The notes beneath the pieces were generated by a model. That model saw only the letters and a program-made list of their open reading frames with translations. It was not told the origin of the DNA and did not search any database. Positions 1 to 7,041 of a stretch of 13,501 nucleotides of DNA are shown here, in pieces. Position 1 is the stretch's first letter. The number at the start of each line of letters is the position of its first letter. A program made the position numbers and the translations under genes. The DNA comes from an uncultured Lachnospiraceae bacterium (lineage in GTDB: Bacteria > Bacillota > Clostridia > Lachnospirales > Lachnospiraceae). Where the stretch lies: NCBI GenBank assembly GCA_934294885.1, contig CAKRAK010000036.1:1-13501 (forward strand), written 5' to 3'.

Positions 1-201
1 ATTCCCATAACGCTCTCTACTGTGATGCAGAACATCATAGACGATAAAACGCTTGATGTTTCACAGGGTATTATCCATCACAGAGAGGGCGTTGACCTGC
101 TTCCGTCAAACATTGAGCTGTCGGGCTTTGAGGTAAGGCTAATCAATGCAATGAGCCGTGAGCGTGTGCTGAAAACCTATGTCAATGAGGTTACTGTTTG
201 A
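1..201 (+). pseudogene. parA: ParA-family partitioning ATPase, internal fragment
   Basis: Frame 1 is open from the window edge to a TGA at 199-201 (66 residues). It reads like the stretch of ParA/Soj proteins of conjugative elements that lies between the Walker A' and Walker B regions, with segments such as LSTVMQNIIDDK, REGVDLLPSNIELSGFEVRL and SRERVLKTYVNEV. In intact relatives this is followed by a strand carrying the Walker B aspartate (YD-ILID-PSLG type). Here the frame reaches only T-V and stops, so the ATPase core is lost. The 5' part with the Walker A' lysine lies outside the window. GC is about 46% by hand count over 1-180, clearly higher than the genes to the right. The break coincides with the start of acetyltransferase homology, so both genes appear truncated at one junction near 190-200. 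The family call comes from remembered motifs; a search would settle it. Confidence 0.75.
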
Positions 202-658
202 AATCCTGTCCGATACAGAGACCATGCAGTATTACCCTAAACCTTATGACGAAGAGATGACAAAGCGTTGGATTGAATGGAATATTCAAAATTATCAAAA
301 ATATGGCTTTGGTATATGGGCAGTAATCTTAAAGGAAACCGGCAAATTTATTGGTGATTGCGGGATGACCATTCAAAGTATTGATGGAGAATTGCTTCCT
401 GAAATTGGATATCACATTCATAAAAAATATTGGAGAAAAGGATTTGGGAGCGAAGCTGCAAGAGCGGTTAGAGACTGGGCATTTGAAAATACGGAATATA
501 ATTGTTTGTACTCCTATATGAAATATACAAATGTTGCATCATATTCTACCGCAATTGCAAATGGAATGAAAAAGGTAAAGGAATATCCTGATGCAAAGAA
601 TGAGATTTCATACGCGTATGCTATAACACGAGAAGAATGGAGCCAACTTAACGGATAA
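179..658 (+). pseudogene. GNAT acetyltransferase, N-terminally truncated
   Basis: The reading frame of 159 residues carries a GNAT (RimJ/RimL-like) acetyltransferase fold. It has the WAVILKETGKFIGDCGM strands, ELLPEIGYHIHKKYW, and the acetyl-CoA pyrophosphate loop W-R-K-G-F-G-S-E (about residues 85-92). The C-terminal half includes YMKYTNVASYSTAIANGMKK. Complete relatives begin with a strand of the E-T-E-R-L-x-L-R type about 20-25 residues earlier. Here homology starts only at about LFEILSDTETM, so the first strand and part of the first helix are gone. The ATGs at 179 and 185 are provided by ParA-derived DNA and have no convincing ribosome binding site (upstream is gtgctgaaaacct). The substrate cannot be inferred. 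It may be silent, or expressed as a hybrid with a five-residue foreign leader. Family identity is firm; pseudogene status is inferred from the missing N-terminus. Confidence 0.75.
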
Positions 659-709
659 CTTTCAGCTTGTTGGACTGATGATATCATGATTTTGGAGAAT
701 ATTTAATCA

Positions 710-882
710 ATGCATAATCAATGGAAAGAATTATATGATGCAGCAAAACCAAACGATATTTCTGAAATTATTGAGGCAGGAGAAGGTTACTCAACAGTAG
801 AATCAATCCGGGGAAAATATATGTTGGAGTGTATATATCATGTACATTAGGTGCATGTGCTGAACGTAATGTTAACTATTAA
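710..882 (+). pseudogene. cdd: Cytidine deaminase remnant (frameshifted and truncated)
   Basis: From the ATG at 710 the frame reads MHNQWKELYDAAKPNDISE, resembling the start of small tetrameric cytidine deaminases. It stays open to a TAG at 851-853 but loses sense after about SIRGK. Another frame then carries GKIYVGVYISCTLGACAERN, ending with TAA at 880-882. That second part holds the family's first zinc motif, Cys-Ala-Glu (codons 856-864), with the preceding S-C-T-L-G. Family members then continue about 70 residues to a second motif, P-C-x-x-C, which is absent here. So the gene has at least one frameshift near 800-812, an internal deletion (the segment before GKIY is shorter than normal) and loss of the second zinc site. 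It cannot make an active enzyme. A GGAG at 694-697 would have been the ribosome binding site. Confidence 0.7.
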
Positions 883-930
883 ATAATTCCCTTAATAGGA
901 AAATCTTAATATGTAAAGGGGGAGGTTCAT

Positions 931-1584
931 GTGAATTATGGAAAAATTATAACAAATATTTTACCTGCACTTATAACAGCATTGGTGTCAATAATTGCAA
1001 TGATCACCAGTTATAAAGCTTCTAAAAATACACAGAAGCAGTCTTACAATAACAATGTAGATAGTATGCGCTTTACTCAAAAAGAAAAAGTTGCAGACCA
1101 AATTGCTGAAAAATCAGCCATTCTTCTTACTAAGTGCGATCCGAATGTATTGAATACGATTATTAACGAAATTGTTCCAAGACCTATTTCTCATGAGGAA
1201 AATGGAAATATCAGACGATACTTGTTAGGGATAGCTGATGAAATTCAGACTTATTCCAATATCATCAAAATGTTGTCATATTCGATTTTTGATAGTGAAG
1301 AAATGTTAGGGAAACTTGAAAAAGTATGGAATGAGATGGATGCTGTAGATAATAAGTGTTCGAATATGTTGTTGACGTTAGCGCAGATATATACTGCAAT
1401 GACACCGGAAGGAAATATCAAGGGAATGAACATTATGGAAGAAAAGGTGAAACTTGAGAGATCTTTTTCGGAAGAGTATAGGGAACTGTATTGCCAATTA
1501 CACGAATCTATATCTGATTTAGTGTGGTATATTCGTAATAAATCAATACCAAGTGATCAAAATGGAATAAAGAATAAACAATAA
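931..1584 (+). CDS. Hypothetical one-helix membrane protein with long helical cytoplasmic domain
   Basis: A 217-residue protein starting at GTG 931, chosen because a perfect AGGGGGAGG (917-925) lies five bases upstream. Residues about 6-27 form one hydrophobic membrane segment (IITNILPALITALVSIIAMI). It is followed by a polar, charged, mostly helical region with few glycines and one proline pair (RPISHEE, about residues 84-90). The layout suggests an anchor plus a helical bundle or coiled coil, probably on the cytoplasmic side given the Lys-rich stretch after the helix. I do not recognise a family and see no catalytic motif. It stands alone: broken genes lie upstream and 115 bp of AT-rich DNA separates it from the next gene. 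The strong ribosome binding site and uninterrupted frame argue that it is real. Function unknown. Confidence 0.75.
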   Translation: MNYGKIITNILPALITALVSIIAMITSYKASKNTQKQSYNNNVDSMRFTQKEKVADQIAEKSAILLTKCDPNVLNTIINEIVPRPISHEENGNIRRYLLGIADEIQTYSNIIKMLSYSIFDSEEMLGKLEKVWNEMDAVDNKCSNMLLTLAQIYTAMTPEGNIKGMNIMEEKVKLERSFSEEYRELYCQLHESISDLVWYIRNKSIPSDQNGIKNKQ

Positions 1585-1673
1585 TTTTTTGGATTGTTAC
1601 ATAAAACAATATTTGATGTAATTAATGTGACATGTTGATAAATCGAAATTTGTAAGGAACAGAAACTTTGAAT

Positions 1674-1706
1674 TTTTCACTCTAATGAAATTGGAGTAAG
1701 TGAAAA
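1674..1706 (+). promoter_or_regulatory. Imperfect hairpin in the leader of the S41 protease gene
   Basis: Bases 1680-1686 (CTCTAAT) pair with 1690-1696 (ATTGGAG, one G-U pair) around a three-base loop. Bases 1674-1679 (TTTTCA) pair with 1701-1706 (TGAAAA) across a four-base bulge. It ends 30 bases before the chosen ATG at 1736 and overlaps a GTG at 1700 that has no good ribosome binding site. There is no T-run typical of a terminator on the plus strand. It may be a leader structure or chance in AT-rich DNA. Confidence 0.25.
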
Positions 1707-1735
1707 TATTACTTATATACAAAATGGAGGACGCC

Positions 1736-3433
1736 ATGTATTTGTTCTATTTGACGTTAAAAACAACAAATGGATTAATTGCTGTCGGAATATTTCTTTA
1801 TACAATAATTCTTGCAATATTAAGTCCTACATTAAAACGCAAAGAAAAGTATGGATTGGTTAGAATTATGTCTGTAATTCCTGCAATTGTTGCTGTGATT
1901 CATTTCGCAGTATATGGGCTAATATGTCTTAACCATTTTATTTTTCTGTATTTGGAAGCCCTTATTCCTTTAATATTTTTGTATTCTGGAAAGAAACCTA
2001 AACTGAGCGTATTAAAGTCTGTAATTACATCGGTCTTGGCCTCTGTGGTTTGCATTATTTTCTTAGTTAATGCAATCGGAAGTCCTATGGTTCATAATTA
2101 TACAAGAATGAGTTATACAAAAAGTTTTAAGAATATGCTAGATACTTTAGAAAAAGAGTATTGCCTAAGTTCCTGGAAAAGAATAGATTATGATGCTTTA
2201 TATGAGGAGTATTTGCCAAGGGTAGAAGAAGCAGAACGAAATAATGATGAGGTGGAATATGCTGCAGTTATTACGGAAGTTACCTATAAATTCTATGATT
2301 CTCATACATATGCATATTTTACACCGGATATGAAACTTGATACTTGTGAATATATGGCAGGGAATGATTATGGCTTATCCATGATTAGAGTTGATGATGG
2401 TAGTATTATTGCAGTTTCTATAGAACCGGATTGTGAGGCAAATAAACAAGGTATTCATGATGGGACTACTATAACGGCTTGGGACAATCAGGATATAGAA
2501 GAGGCGGTAGCCGAAACGGAGTGCTGTTTCCCGGGATTTAGTTTTCCCGTAGAGGAAAATGAAGATGTATTTCGTCCAATGTTTCTTGCTGGGAAGGGTG
2601 GGGAAAGTGTAGACATTACATTCATTAACGATGAGGGGGTAGAACAGACCATATCTGTAAAAAGTATAGATAACTATTATAATCGATTAACTGATACATA
2701 TGAAAAGTTATCCCATCTTGATATGGAGTGGCGCAACTATTATTCATGTATGTTGGATGATAAATGTGGATATATTCAGATGATAGGTGAAAGCTATGAT
2801 GCTATTGTGGATAATGTGGCAGCAGTAAAAAATGGATATTATCCAAAACTTACTGAATACTATGCAGATATGATCAAGGATTTAGAAAACCAAGGAATGG
2901 AGTATCTGATTATTGATATTCGTAACAATGGTGGCGGTTATGATTGCGTTGCAGGGGCGTTGGCTTCGCTTTTTACTGATGAGAAGAGGCATATGGTTTC
3001 TTTTGGCTTTGAAGATATTGAGGGATATCATGTATGTGAAGATCAATACATATTCCCAGATGGAAGATACAAGGATTTGCCAGTTGTTGTATTGGTAAAT
3101 TCTCAGTGTATGAGCGCCGGCGATGGTATGGCTAAGTTCCTTGGTGATTGTGATAATGTTACTTTAATGGGGATTACTTCGAGTAGCGGTGTCAACCAGA
3201 ACAATGGAGGATATATATACCTCACTGAGAATATTATGGTTTGTTATCCGGTATTTTTAAGCTTGGATGAGAACGGTACACCATTAATCGATACTGATTA
3301 TACCAGAGAAAATAATATTCCAATTGATGTGAAGATTCCTATCACTCGGGAGAATGCGAAAGTACTATTTGGGGAAAAGAATAGAGATTTTGAATTGGAA
3401 TTTGCACTGGAATATCTCCGAAAATCAAGATAG
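1736..3433 (+). CDS. Membrane-anchored S41-family serine peptidase
   Basis: A 565-residue protein. ATG 1736 was chosen because ATGGAGG (1724-1730) lies five bases upstream; an in-frame GTG at 1700 lacks such a site. Four hydrophobic segments (about residues 12-30, 44-64, 68-84, 93-114) precede an exported part. That part has a helical N-domain ending in YDSHTYAYF (His190), a PDZ-like domain (about 213-305; GLSMIRVDDGSII, D-C-E-A-N-K-Q-G-I-H-D-G) and a C-terminal protease core with LIIDIRNNGGG and VLVNSQCMSAGDGMAKFL (Ser460). S41 enzymes of the CtpA type use a Ser-Lys dyad with Lys in G-x-K-T-x-G-K-G. Here that region reads MGITSSSGVNQNNGG with no lysine. The D-x-H-T motif instead fits the tricorn/IRBP-like branch, which uses Ser, His and an acidic residue. 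It is probably an active extracytoplasmic protease; the substrate is unknown. It stands apart from its neighbours. Confidence 0.85.
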   Translation: MYLFYLTLKTTNGLIAVGIFLYTIILAILSPTLKRKEKYGLVRIMSVIPAIVAVIHFAVYGLICLNHFIFLYLEALIPLIFLYSGKKPKLSVLKSVITSVLASVVCIIFLVNAIGSPMVHNYTRMSYTKSFKNMLDTLEKEYCLSSWKRIDYDALYEEYLPRVEEAERNNDEVEYAAVITEVTYKFYDSHTYAYFTPDMKLDTCEYMAGNDYGLSMIRVDDGSIIAVSIEPDCEANKQGIHDGTTITAWDNQDIEEAVAETECCFPGFSFPVEENEDVFRPMFLAGKGGESVDITFINDEGVEQTISVKSIDNYYNRLTDTYEKLSHLDMEWRNYYSCMLDDKCGYIQMIGESYDAIVDNVAAVKNGYYPKLTEYYADMIKDLENQGMEYLIIDIRNNGGGYDCVAGALASLFTDEKRHMVSFGFEDIEGYHVCEDQYIFPDGRYKDLPVVVLVNSQCMSAGDGMAKFLGDCDNVTLMGITSSSGVNQNNGGYIYLTENIMVCYPVFLSLDENGTPLIDTDYTRENNIPIDVKIPITRENAKVLFGEKNRDFELEFALEYLRKSR

Positions 3434-3525
3434 AGAATTTCTCGTTTGGGGAATAAAATGGATAGACGTGAGTCATCATAATAAATATAATAAAATATCT
3501 ATATCTGATTGTGAGGTGCATATAA

Positions 3526-3588
3526 ATGTATAGAGATAGGATAGAATTCTATCAAGCTTTAGAGCGGGAATTTGATAGTAAAATTTAG
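3526..3588 (+). pseudogene. Possible 20-codon 5' remnant of an unknown gene
   Basis: ATG 3526 is preceded by GTGAGGTG (3511-3518) at workable spacing and gives 20 residues, MYRDRIEFYQALEREFDSKI, before TAG. It looks like a protein N-terminus cut short. From memory it resembles the beginning of SDH-type Clp-fold serine proteinases, which continue into a conserved strand after S-K-V, but this is too short to claim. The rest of the 207-bp gap between the S41 gene and the next gene is AT-rich and shows nothing else I can support. Confidence 0.25.
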
Positions 3589-3640
3589 GTTTGATATTAT
3601 AATTAATGATACATAATAACACATCTGGACTTGCGGGGAT

Positions 3641-4651
3641 ATGACAGAATATGAGATGTTGCGTTTGGTAATAAATTTTTACAGAAAGAATACAAAAATG
3701 AAGGATTTGAGATTTGATGATTTATATTCTCCAGAATACTATATGGATGTTCCTGGAAACGATGGGAGAATTGCAATAAAGAAGTTTAACGATGCAAGAG
3801 ATACGATGGCAATGGCTCATTTTTCATTGTCTTATATCGAAGATATACCAAGTGATGAATCAGGGAAAAACTTTGCAAAGATATTACATATTCGTCATGC
3901 GATTGAAGACTTAAATAATTCTTTTGACTTGTTGCTACAAATTCCGTGGTTTTATTATAGGATATGGGCAGAGTTTAATCGAGGGGCATCGCTTCAAACG
4001 AGACAGTTAAAAAATAAAAATGAGATAATAAGAAATACGCAGGATTGGGTGCTTTTGGCTGAACGAGATTGTGAGTATAGGAAAGTTATGGCGTACTTAC
4101 AGACCACATCTAATCCACTTGAAGCAAAAATAAATGCATTCTTTTCTGTCTATATTGAAGGCACTAGTAAGTTGTTTACAGTACGTTCACTGTGTAATGC
4201 GTTAAAACATAATCACGCTTTAAGTTTTGAAGAATTATATGAACCATATGATTTTTGGTTAAATATAAATGGACAAAAAATCAATTTACGGGATGAACAT
4301 ATAGAGGTAGGATTCAAACAGAAAATTTATGAAAAAGATAATCCTGATATTGAGGTAGGGGAAATTAAATATGATTATACAGATGATTTCTCTATAGATT
4401 ATGAATATGCGCAAGGGGAAATTTTCAGATACGAGGATTGTGCTGATGAAAAATATCGCTTTAAGATTCATGATGTTTATAAAGAGTGTTGCGAGTATTT
4501 TGATGCACTTGTTGAATTGTTTGAAGAAGTATATAACCAAATTCATCCACAGATTAGTTTGCTTCCGACACTTGTTGGAGAGAATGGAAAGCCTAATATC
4601 AAACCAAGTGAGGACAGTATTAGTATGAACGATTATTTTACTGTAGTGTAG
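3641..4651 (+). CDS. Hypothetical helical protein, possibly HEPN-like
   Basis: A 336-residue soluble protein with no signal peptide or membrane segment. The N-terminal two thirds is rich in helix formers and aromatic residues: HIRHAIEDLNNSFDLLLQIPWFYYRIWAEF at about 83-112 (quoted pieces: HIRHAIEDLNNSF, LLLQIPWFYYRIW). Around residues 181-193 it has VRSLCNALKHNHA. The R...N-x-x-K-H pattern at the end of a helix recalls HEPN-superfamily proteins, several of which are RNases of toxin-antitoxin and defence loci. The Arg-His spacing is seven residues, one more than the usual R-x(4-6)-H, so catalysis is doubtful. The C-terminal third is acidic and polar. GGGG at 3634-3637 is close to ATG 3641; the in-frame ATG 3656 is an alternative. 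It is monocistronic, ending 27 bases before a clear terminator. The family call is tentative. Confidence 0.7.
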   Translation: MTEYEMLRLVINFYRKNTKMKDLRFDDLYSPEYYMDVPGNDGRIAIKKFNDARDTMAMAHFSLSYIEDIPSDESGKNFAKILHIRHAIEDLNNSFDLLLQIPWFYYRIWAEFNRGASLQTRQLKNKNEIIRNTQDWVLLAERDCEYRKVMAYLQTTSNPLEAKINAFFSVYIEGTSKLFTVRSLCNALKHNHALSFEELYEPYDFWLNINGQKINLRDEHIEVGFKQKIYEKDNPDIEVGEIKYDYTDDFSIDYEYAQGEIFRYEDCADEKYRFKIHDVYKECCEYFDALVELFEEVYNQIHPQISLLPTLVGENGKPNIKPSEDSISMNDYFTVV

Positions 4652-4678
4652 GAAAAAAATTTATAATAGAACAGCGTT

Positions 4679-4716
4679 AGAGCATTTATGTGTAAAAGCA
4701 TGAATGCTCTTTTTTT
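4679..4716 (+). terminator. Rho-independent terminator after the HEPN-like gene
   Basis: AGAGCATTTATG (4679-4690) pairs with CATGAATGCTCT (4699-4710), with one mismatch and an eight-base loop. It is followed by a run of T to 4716. It ends the transcript of the 336-residue gene and separates it from the GC-richer patch on the right. Confidence 0.85.
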
Positions 4717-4747
4717 GTCTCTTCAAGGACAAAGAACAATAAAGTAG

Positions 4748-4770
4748 CTTTTGGACAAATTGTCCAGAAG
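4748..4770. promoter_or_regulatory. 23-bp dyad, candidate operator
   Basis: The core TGGACAAATTGTCCA (4752-4766) is a perfect inverted repeat around one central base. The flanks (CTT at 4748-4750 and AAG at 4768-4770) extend the symmetry with one mismatch. It lies 29 bases ahead of the ATG at 4799 and has no T-run directly after the stem, so it looks more like a dimeric-repressor site than a terminator. No regulator gene is adjacent. Site identity is inferred from symmetry and position only. Confidence 0.4.
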
Positions 4771-4798
4771 TTCAAATAAAAATGAAGGAGGACACCTG

Positions 4799-4936
4799 AT
4801 GTATAGCAAAAATGGTATTCCGTGGGTAAGACCACCTACACACGACGGACAACATAGAGAAAATAATATCGGGAGGACAGAACAATGGTCGATGAATTTA
4901 CGCAGGAGTCGTTCCAGACAGGAAAGGCGATTGTGA
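4799..4936 (+). CDS. Small hypothetical reading frame (45 residues)
   Basis: ATG 4799 has a strong GAAGGAGG (4784-4791) seven bases upstream. The first half reads MYSKNGIPWVRPPTHDGQHR. The second half is Arg/Ser-rich and runs 52 bases out of frame across the start of the next gene, where it looks like shadow sequence. The true product may be a remnant whose original 3' end was replaced. I recognise no family. The good ribosome binding site and the upstream dyad favour expression; the overlap argues against full integrity. Confidence 0.35.
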   Translation: MYSKNGIPWVRPPTHDGQHRENNIGRTEQWSMNLRRSRSRQERRL

Positions 4937-5079
4937 CTGTCAGCATAGATCTGATTACTGCCATTGCGGATGCGTGCAAGCGGTCTGAACAGCAGAATCC
5001 TGATATGAGCGAGGAACAGAAGGAGACATTACTCGGCAAGGTTGCCGATAAGGTAATGTCGAATTATACTATGCAATGA
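4885..5079 (+). CDS. Small hypothetical protein (64 residues), GC-rich patch
   Basis: ATG 4885 follows GGGAGGA (4870-4876) with eight bases of spacing. The product has a helical, mildly hydrophobic first half (TGKAIVTVSIDLITAIADAC) and a polar second half (MSEEQKETLLGKVADKVM). It is probably cytoplasmic and helical. GC is about 48% over 4861-5040 by hand count, against roughly 25-28% in the end of the preceding gene. The patch therefore likely came with different DNA, perhaps a conjugative element like the ParA fragment at the left end. The same frame stays open for 65 codons after the TGA at 5077-5079, so the protein may be a shortened form of a longer one. No family recognised. Confidence 0.5.
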   Translation: MVDEFTQESFQTGKAIVTVSIDLITAIADACKRSEQQNPDMSEEQKETLLGKVADKVMSNYTMQ

Positions 5080-5274
5080 AACATCAGAGTATTAAGAGCG
5101 ACAGGAGGACATGTCAGACTGCCAAGAAGCGGAAACATTCACGATGTTGAGATAGAATTAAATGAGTTTCAGGTTCAAATGGCAATCGATAAATTATCCA
5201 CTTACAAAATTGGTGAAGATTTGGTAGAAAATCTTTTGGTAAACGAGCATAAAGAAAATGAGACTGTAATATAG
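5080..5274 (+). pseudogene. Open in-frame continuation without its own start
   Basis: In the same frame as the 64-residue gene, 64 codons stay open from just after its TGA to a TAG at 5272-5274, including GGHVRLPRSGNIHDVEIELN and FQVQMAIDKLSTYKIGED. The sequence looks protein-like, but no in-frame ATG, GTG or TTG sits at a suitable distance from the AGGAGG at 5103-5108. The ATG at 5111 is in another frame and closes after 14 codons. It could be the 3' half of the upstream gene split by a stop codon, or a separate decayed gene. Not recognised. Confidence 0.3.
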
Positions 5275-5286
5275 CCAATAAAATGA

Positions 5287-5605
5287 ATGATTCGGGAAGA
5301 GAAAGATAAAAAGAATAAAGTATTGACTTCGGAATACGTGACAGATGATGGATTAATGATTGAAACTATAATGAATGCTTCTGATGATATTAAAAGAAGA
5401 GTAATGGTAAAAGCTTTTATGGATTCTTAATCCTGAACAGATTGAAATGTCGGGAATGAAATTTGTTGGTGGTTATCCAAATGAGTATTGTATTTTTATG
5501 GATACATTGAGTGATGATGAACAAAAGGAAATACGAAAACAGTTGAATAGCAGTTGGATAAAATTTTGTTGGACAATAGTGAACACATACGTTCACATTT
5601 CATAA
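5287..5605 (+). pseudogene. Unknown gene broken by a frameshift
   Basis: From ATG 5287 one frame reads MIREEKDKKNKVLTSEYVTD and on to ASDDIKRRVMVKAFMDS, then TAA at 5428-5430. The adjacent frame continues seamlessly as NPEQIEMSGMKFVGGYPNEY and FMDTLSDDEQKEIRKQLNSS to TAA at 5603-5605. The join at 5425-5432 looks like a small deletion in what was once S-L-N-P-E-Q. Together they would give about 105 residues of an acidic soluble protein I cannot name. No ribosome binding site precedes ATG 5287. The following 98 bases up to 5703 contain only a 16-codon frame (MDWSGDMADKIGTGAL from 5616) and look like further debris. Confidence 0.5.
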
Positions 5606-5703
5606 CTAAGAAGTAATGGATTGGAGCGGTGATATGGCAGATAAAATTGGAACTGGTGCTTTATAAGAAAAGGTAAAGATATGTTTTGAACAGGGGGGAT
5701 GAA

Positions 5704-7026
5704 TTACGATTCTGGATAAGGAGGTGGCATGTAGCGTTGGTTAATATCTGTGATAGGAATACTGATTAAGGTTTTATAGGTATCAGATGGATTAATGGTT
5801 ATGATTCCGTGGTAAGCTTCTACCGCATTCCGTATATTGTCTAAGCCATATCCGTTTTCATAGGATTTCTTTTTTGAAGTATCATCCTTTGAGGCGTAGG
5901 TGTTTTCGATAAGGATAATAAATTTATCTGTCTTGTCCGTTGTAATGGTTAGAGATATTTTTGCTGCTCCCTGTGGTAAAGTTTTGCAGGCATGTAAACT
6001 GTTGTCTAAGAGATTTCCTAAAATGATACACAAGTCATAGTTGGAGATTGGAATTTTTGTATTATCCACTTTTAGATTTATTGCAAAGCTGATGTCAGCA
6101 GATGCAGCCAGATCAAAATAATTTGTAACAAGAGCATCTATAACCAAATTGCCGGTATTTACTTTTATATATGTATTTTCAAGAGTGTCCGTATAGTTTG
6201 TGAGATATTCATACATTTCCTTGTATTTTTCTTTGGAAATGAATTTTTTCAAGACCTCGTTATGATGTTTGATGTCGTGTATAATTCTTCGACCGGTTTT
6301 ATAGGATTCCCCTAATTGTAAATATTTCTCCTTTTGATAATTGATTTGTTTTTCCAGCTCTGAAGCATGCATTTTTGCAATATAACTGTCAGCCAATTTT
6401 TTTACCAAAAAGGAATGTACAATGTTAATTGTAGCAATGTAAATCCAAATGATAAAGAAAAATGACAGATTGTTGCTGATATAGTCATTATGTATGGGCA
6501 TGGCAATAAGGACGAAAAGAGAAGTTGTGGGGGTAAAAAGCATCAGAATATTGTATTCAGCGGGATAATGCTTTTCCTTCTTTCTGAGAATGGATAGCAT
6601 TATGGTGAAAAGCAGCAGAATAATTTTTGACATCAGATTCATTGTTATTTCGTACTTATATCCGTTCAAAACTTGTCTATCATACAAAAGATTAGAAAGA
6701 ATAACACAGGTTTTCTCAGATAACAAAACAAAGATTTGAAAAATAATTGCAGATGCAACATTGTAAAGAGGTTTACTTTCGAAGAAGAAACATAACGTAA
6801 ATGTAGTTAGTAAACTAAGCATATTAGTTGTAATGGTAAAAAGAAACGATGTTGAGTTGATAAACAGGGAGGTATTTACTAATAATAATATTTCAGTCAC
6901 GATCATACTCAAATAGAACCAGAACCCTTTGATATAGGTTTTTCTGGTTCCTAAAGTGGTGGTAAGGTATGATTTCAAAATATAAATGTCAAGCAATGTG
7001 CTGAGTAGCTGTATTATAATTTCCAT
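5704..7026 (-). CDS. agrC: AgrC-type sensor histidine kinase (GHKL/HPK10)
   Basis: A 440-residue membrane kinase, the probable receptor for the cyclic peptide made by agrB/agrD. About six hydrophobic segments fill residues 1-210, as in AgrC-class receptors. A coiled linker (about 215-245) follows, then the phosphoacceptor box RRIIHDIKHH with His250, the N box LGNLLDNSLHAC (about 336-347) and the G box NGYGLDNIRNAVEAYHG (391-407). It lacks the classical HisKA domain, as expected for the GHKL_5 group. ATG 7026 has AGGAG seven bases upstream (complement of 7034-7038). It starts 15 bases after the regulator stop, so it is the last gene of the agrB-regulator-kinase operon. Family and role in peptide sensing are established for AgrC; specificity for the nearby AgrD is inferred. 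Everything needed for activity appears present. Confidence 0.92.
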   Translation of the reverse strand: MEIIIQLLSTLLDIYILKSYLTTTLGTRKTYIKGFWFYLSMIVTEILLLVNTSLFINSTSFLFTITTNMLSLLTTFTLCFFFESKPLYNVASAIIFQIFVLLSEKTCVILSNLLYDRQVLNGYKYEITMNLMSKIILLLFTIMLSILRKKEKHYPAEYNILMLFTPTTSLFVLIAMPIHNDYISNNLSFFFIIWIYIATINIVHSFLVKKLADSYIAKMHASELEKQINYQKEKYLQLGESYKTGRRIIHDIKHHNEVLKKFISKEKYKEMYEYLTNYTDTLENTYIKVNTGNLVIDALVTNYFDLAASADISFAINLKVDNTKIPISNYDLCIILGNLLDNSLHACKTLPQGAAKISLTITTDKTDKFIILIENTYASKDDTSKKKSYENGYGLDNIRNAVEAYHGIITINPSDTYKTLISIPITDINQRYMPPPYPES

Positions 7027-7041
7027 ATAAATTCTCCTGAG

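Noticed and set aside
4286..4546. 86-codon minus-strand hydrophobic frame
   Set aside because: Antisense to the acidic C-terminal third of the 336-residue gene; AT-rich acidic codons read backwards give an Ile/Phe-rich shadow.
5579..5596. GTGAAC/GTTCAC inverted repeat as a terminator for the kinase operon
   Set aside because: Only six base pairs and no T-run on either strand; likely chance.
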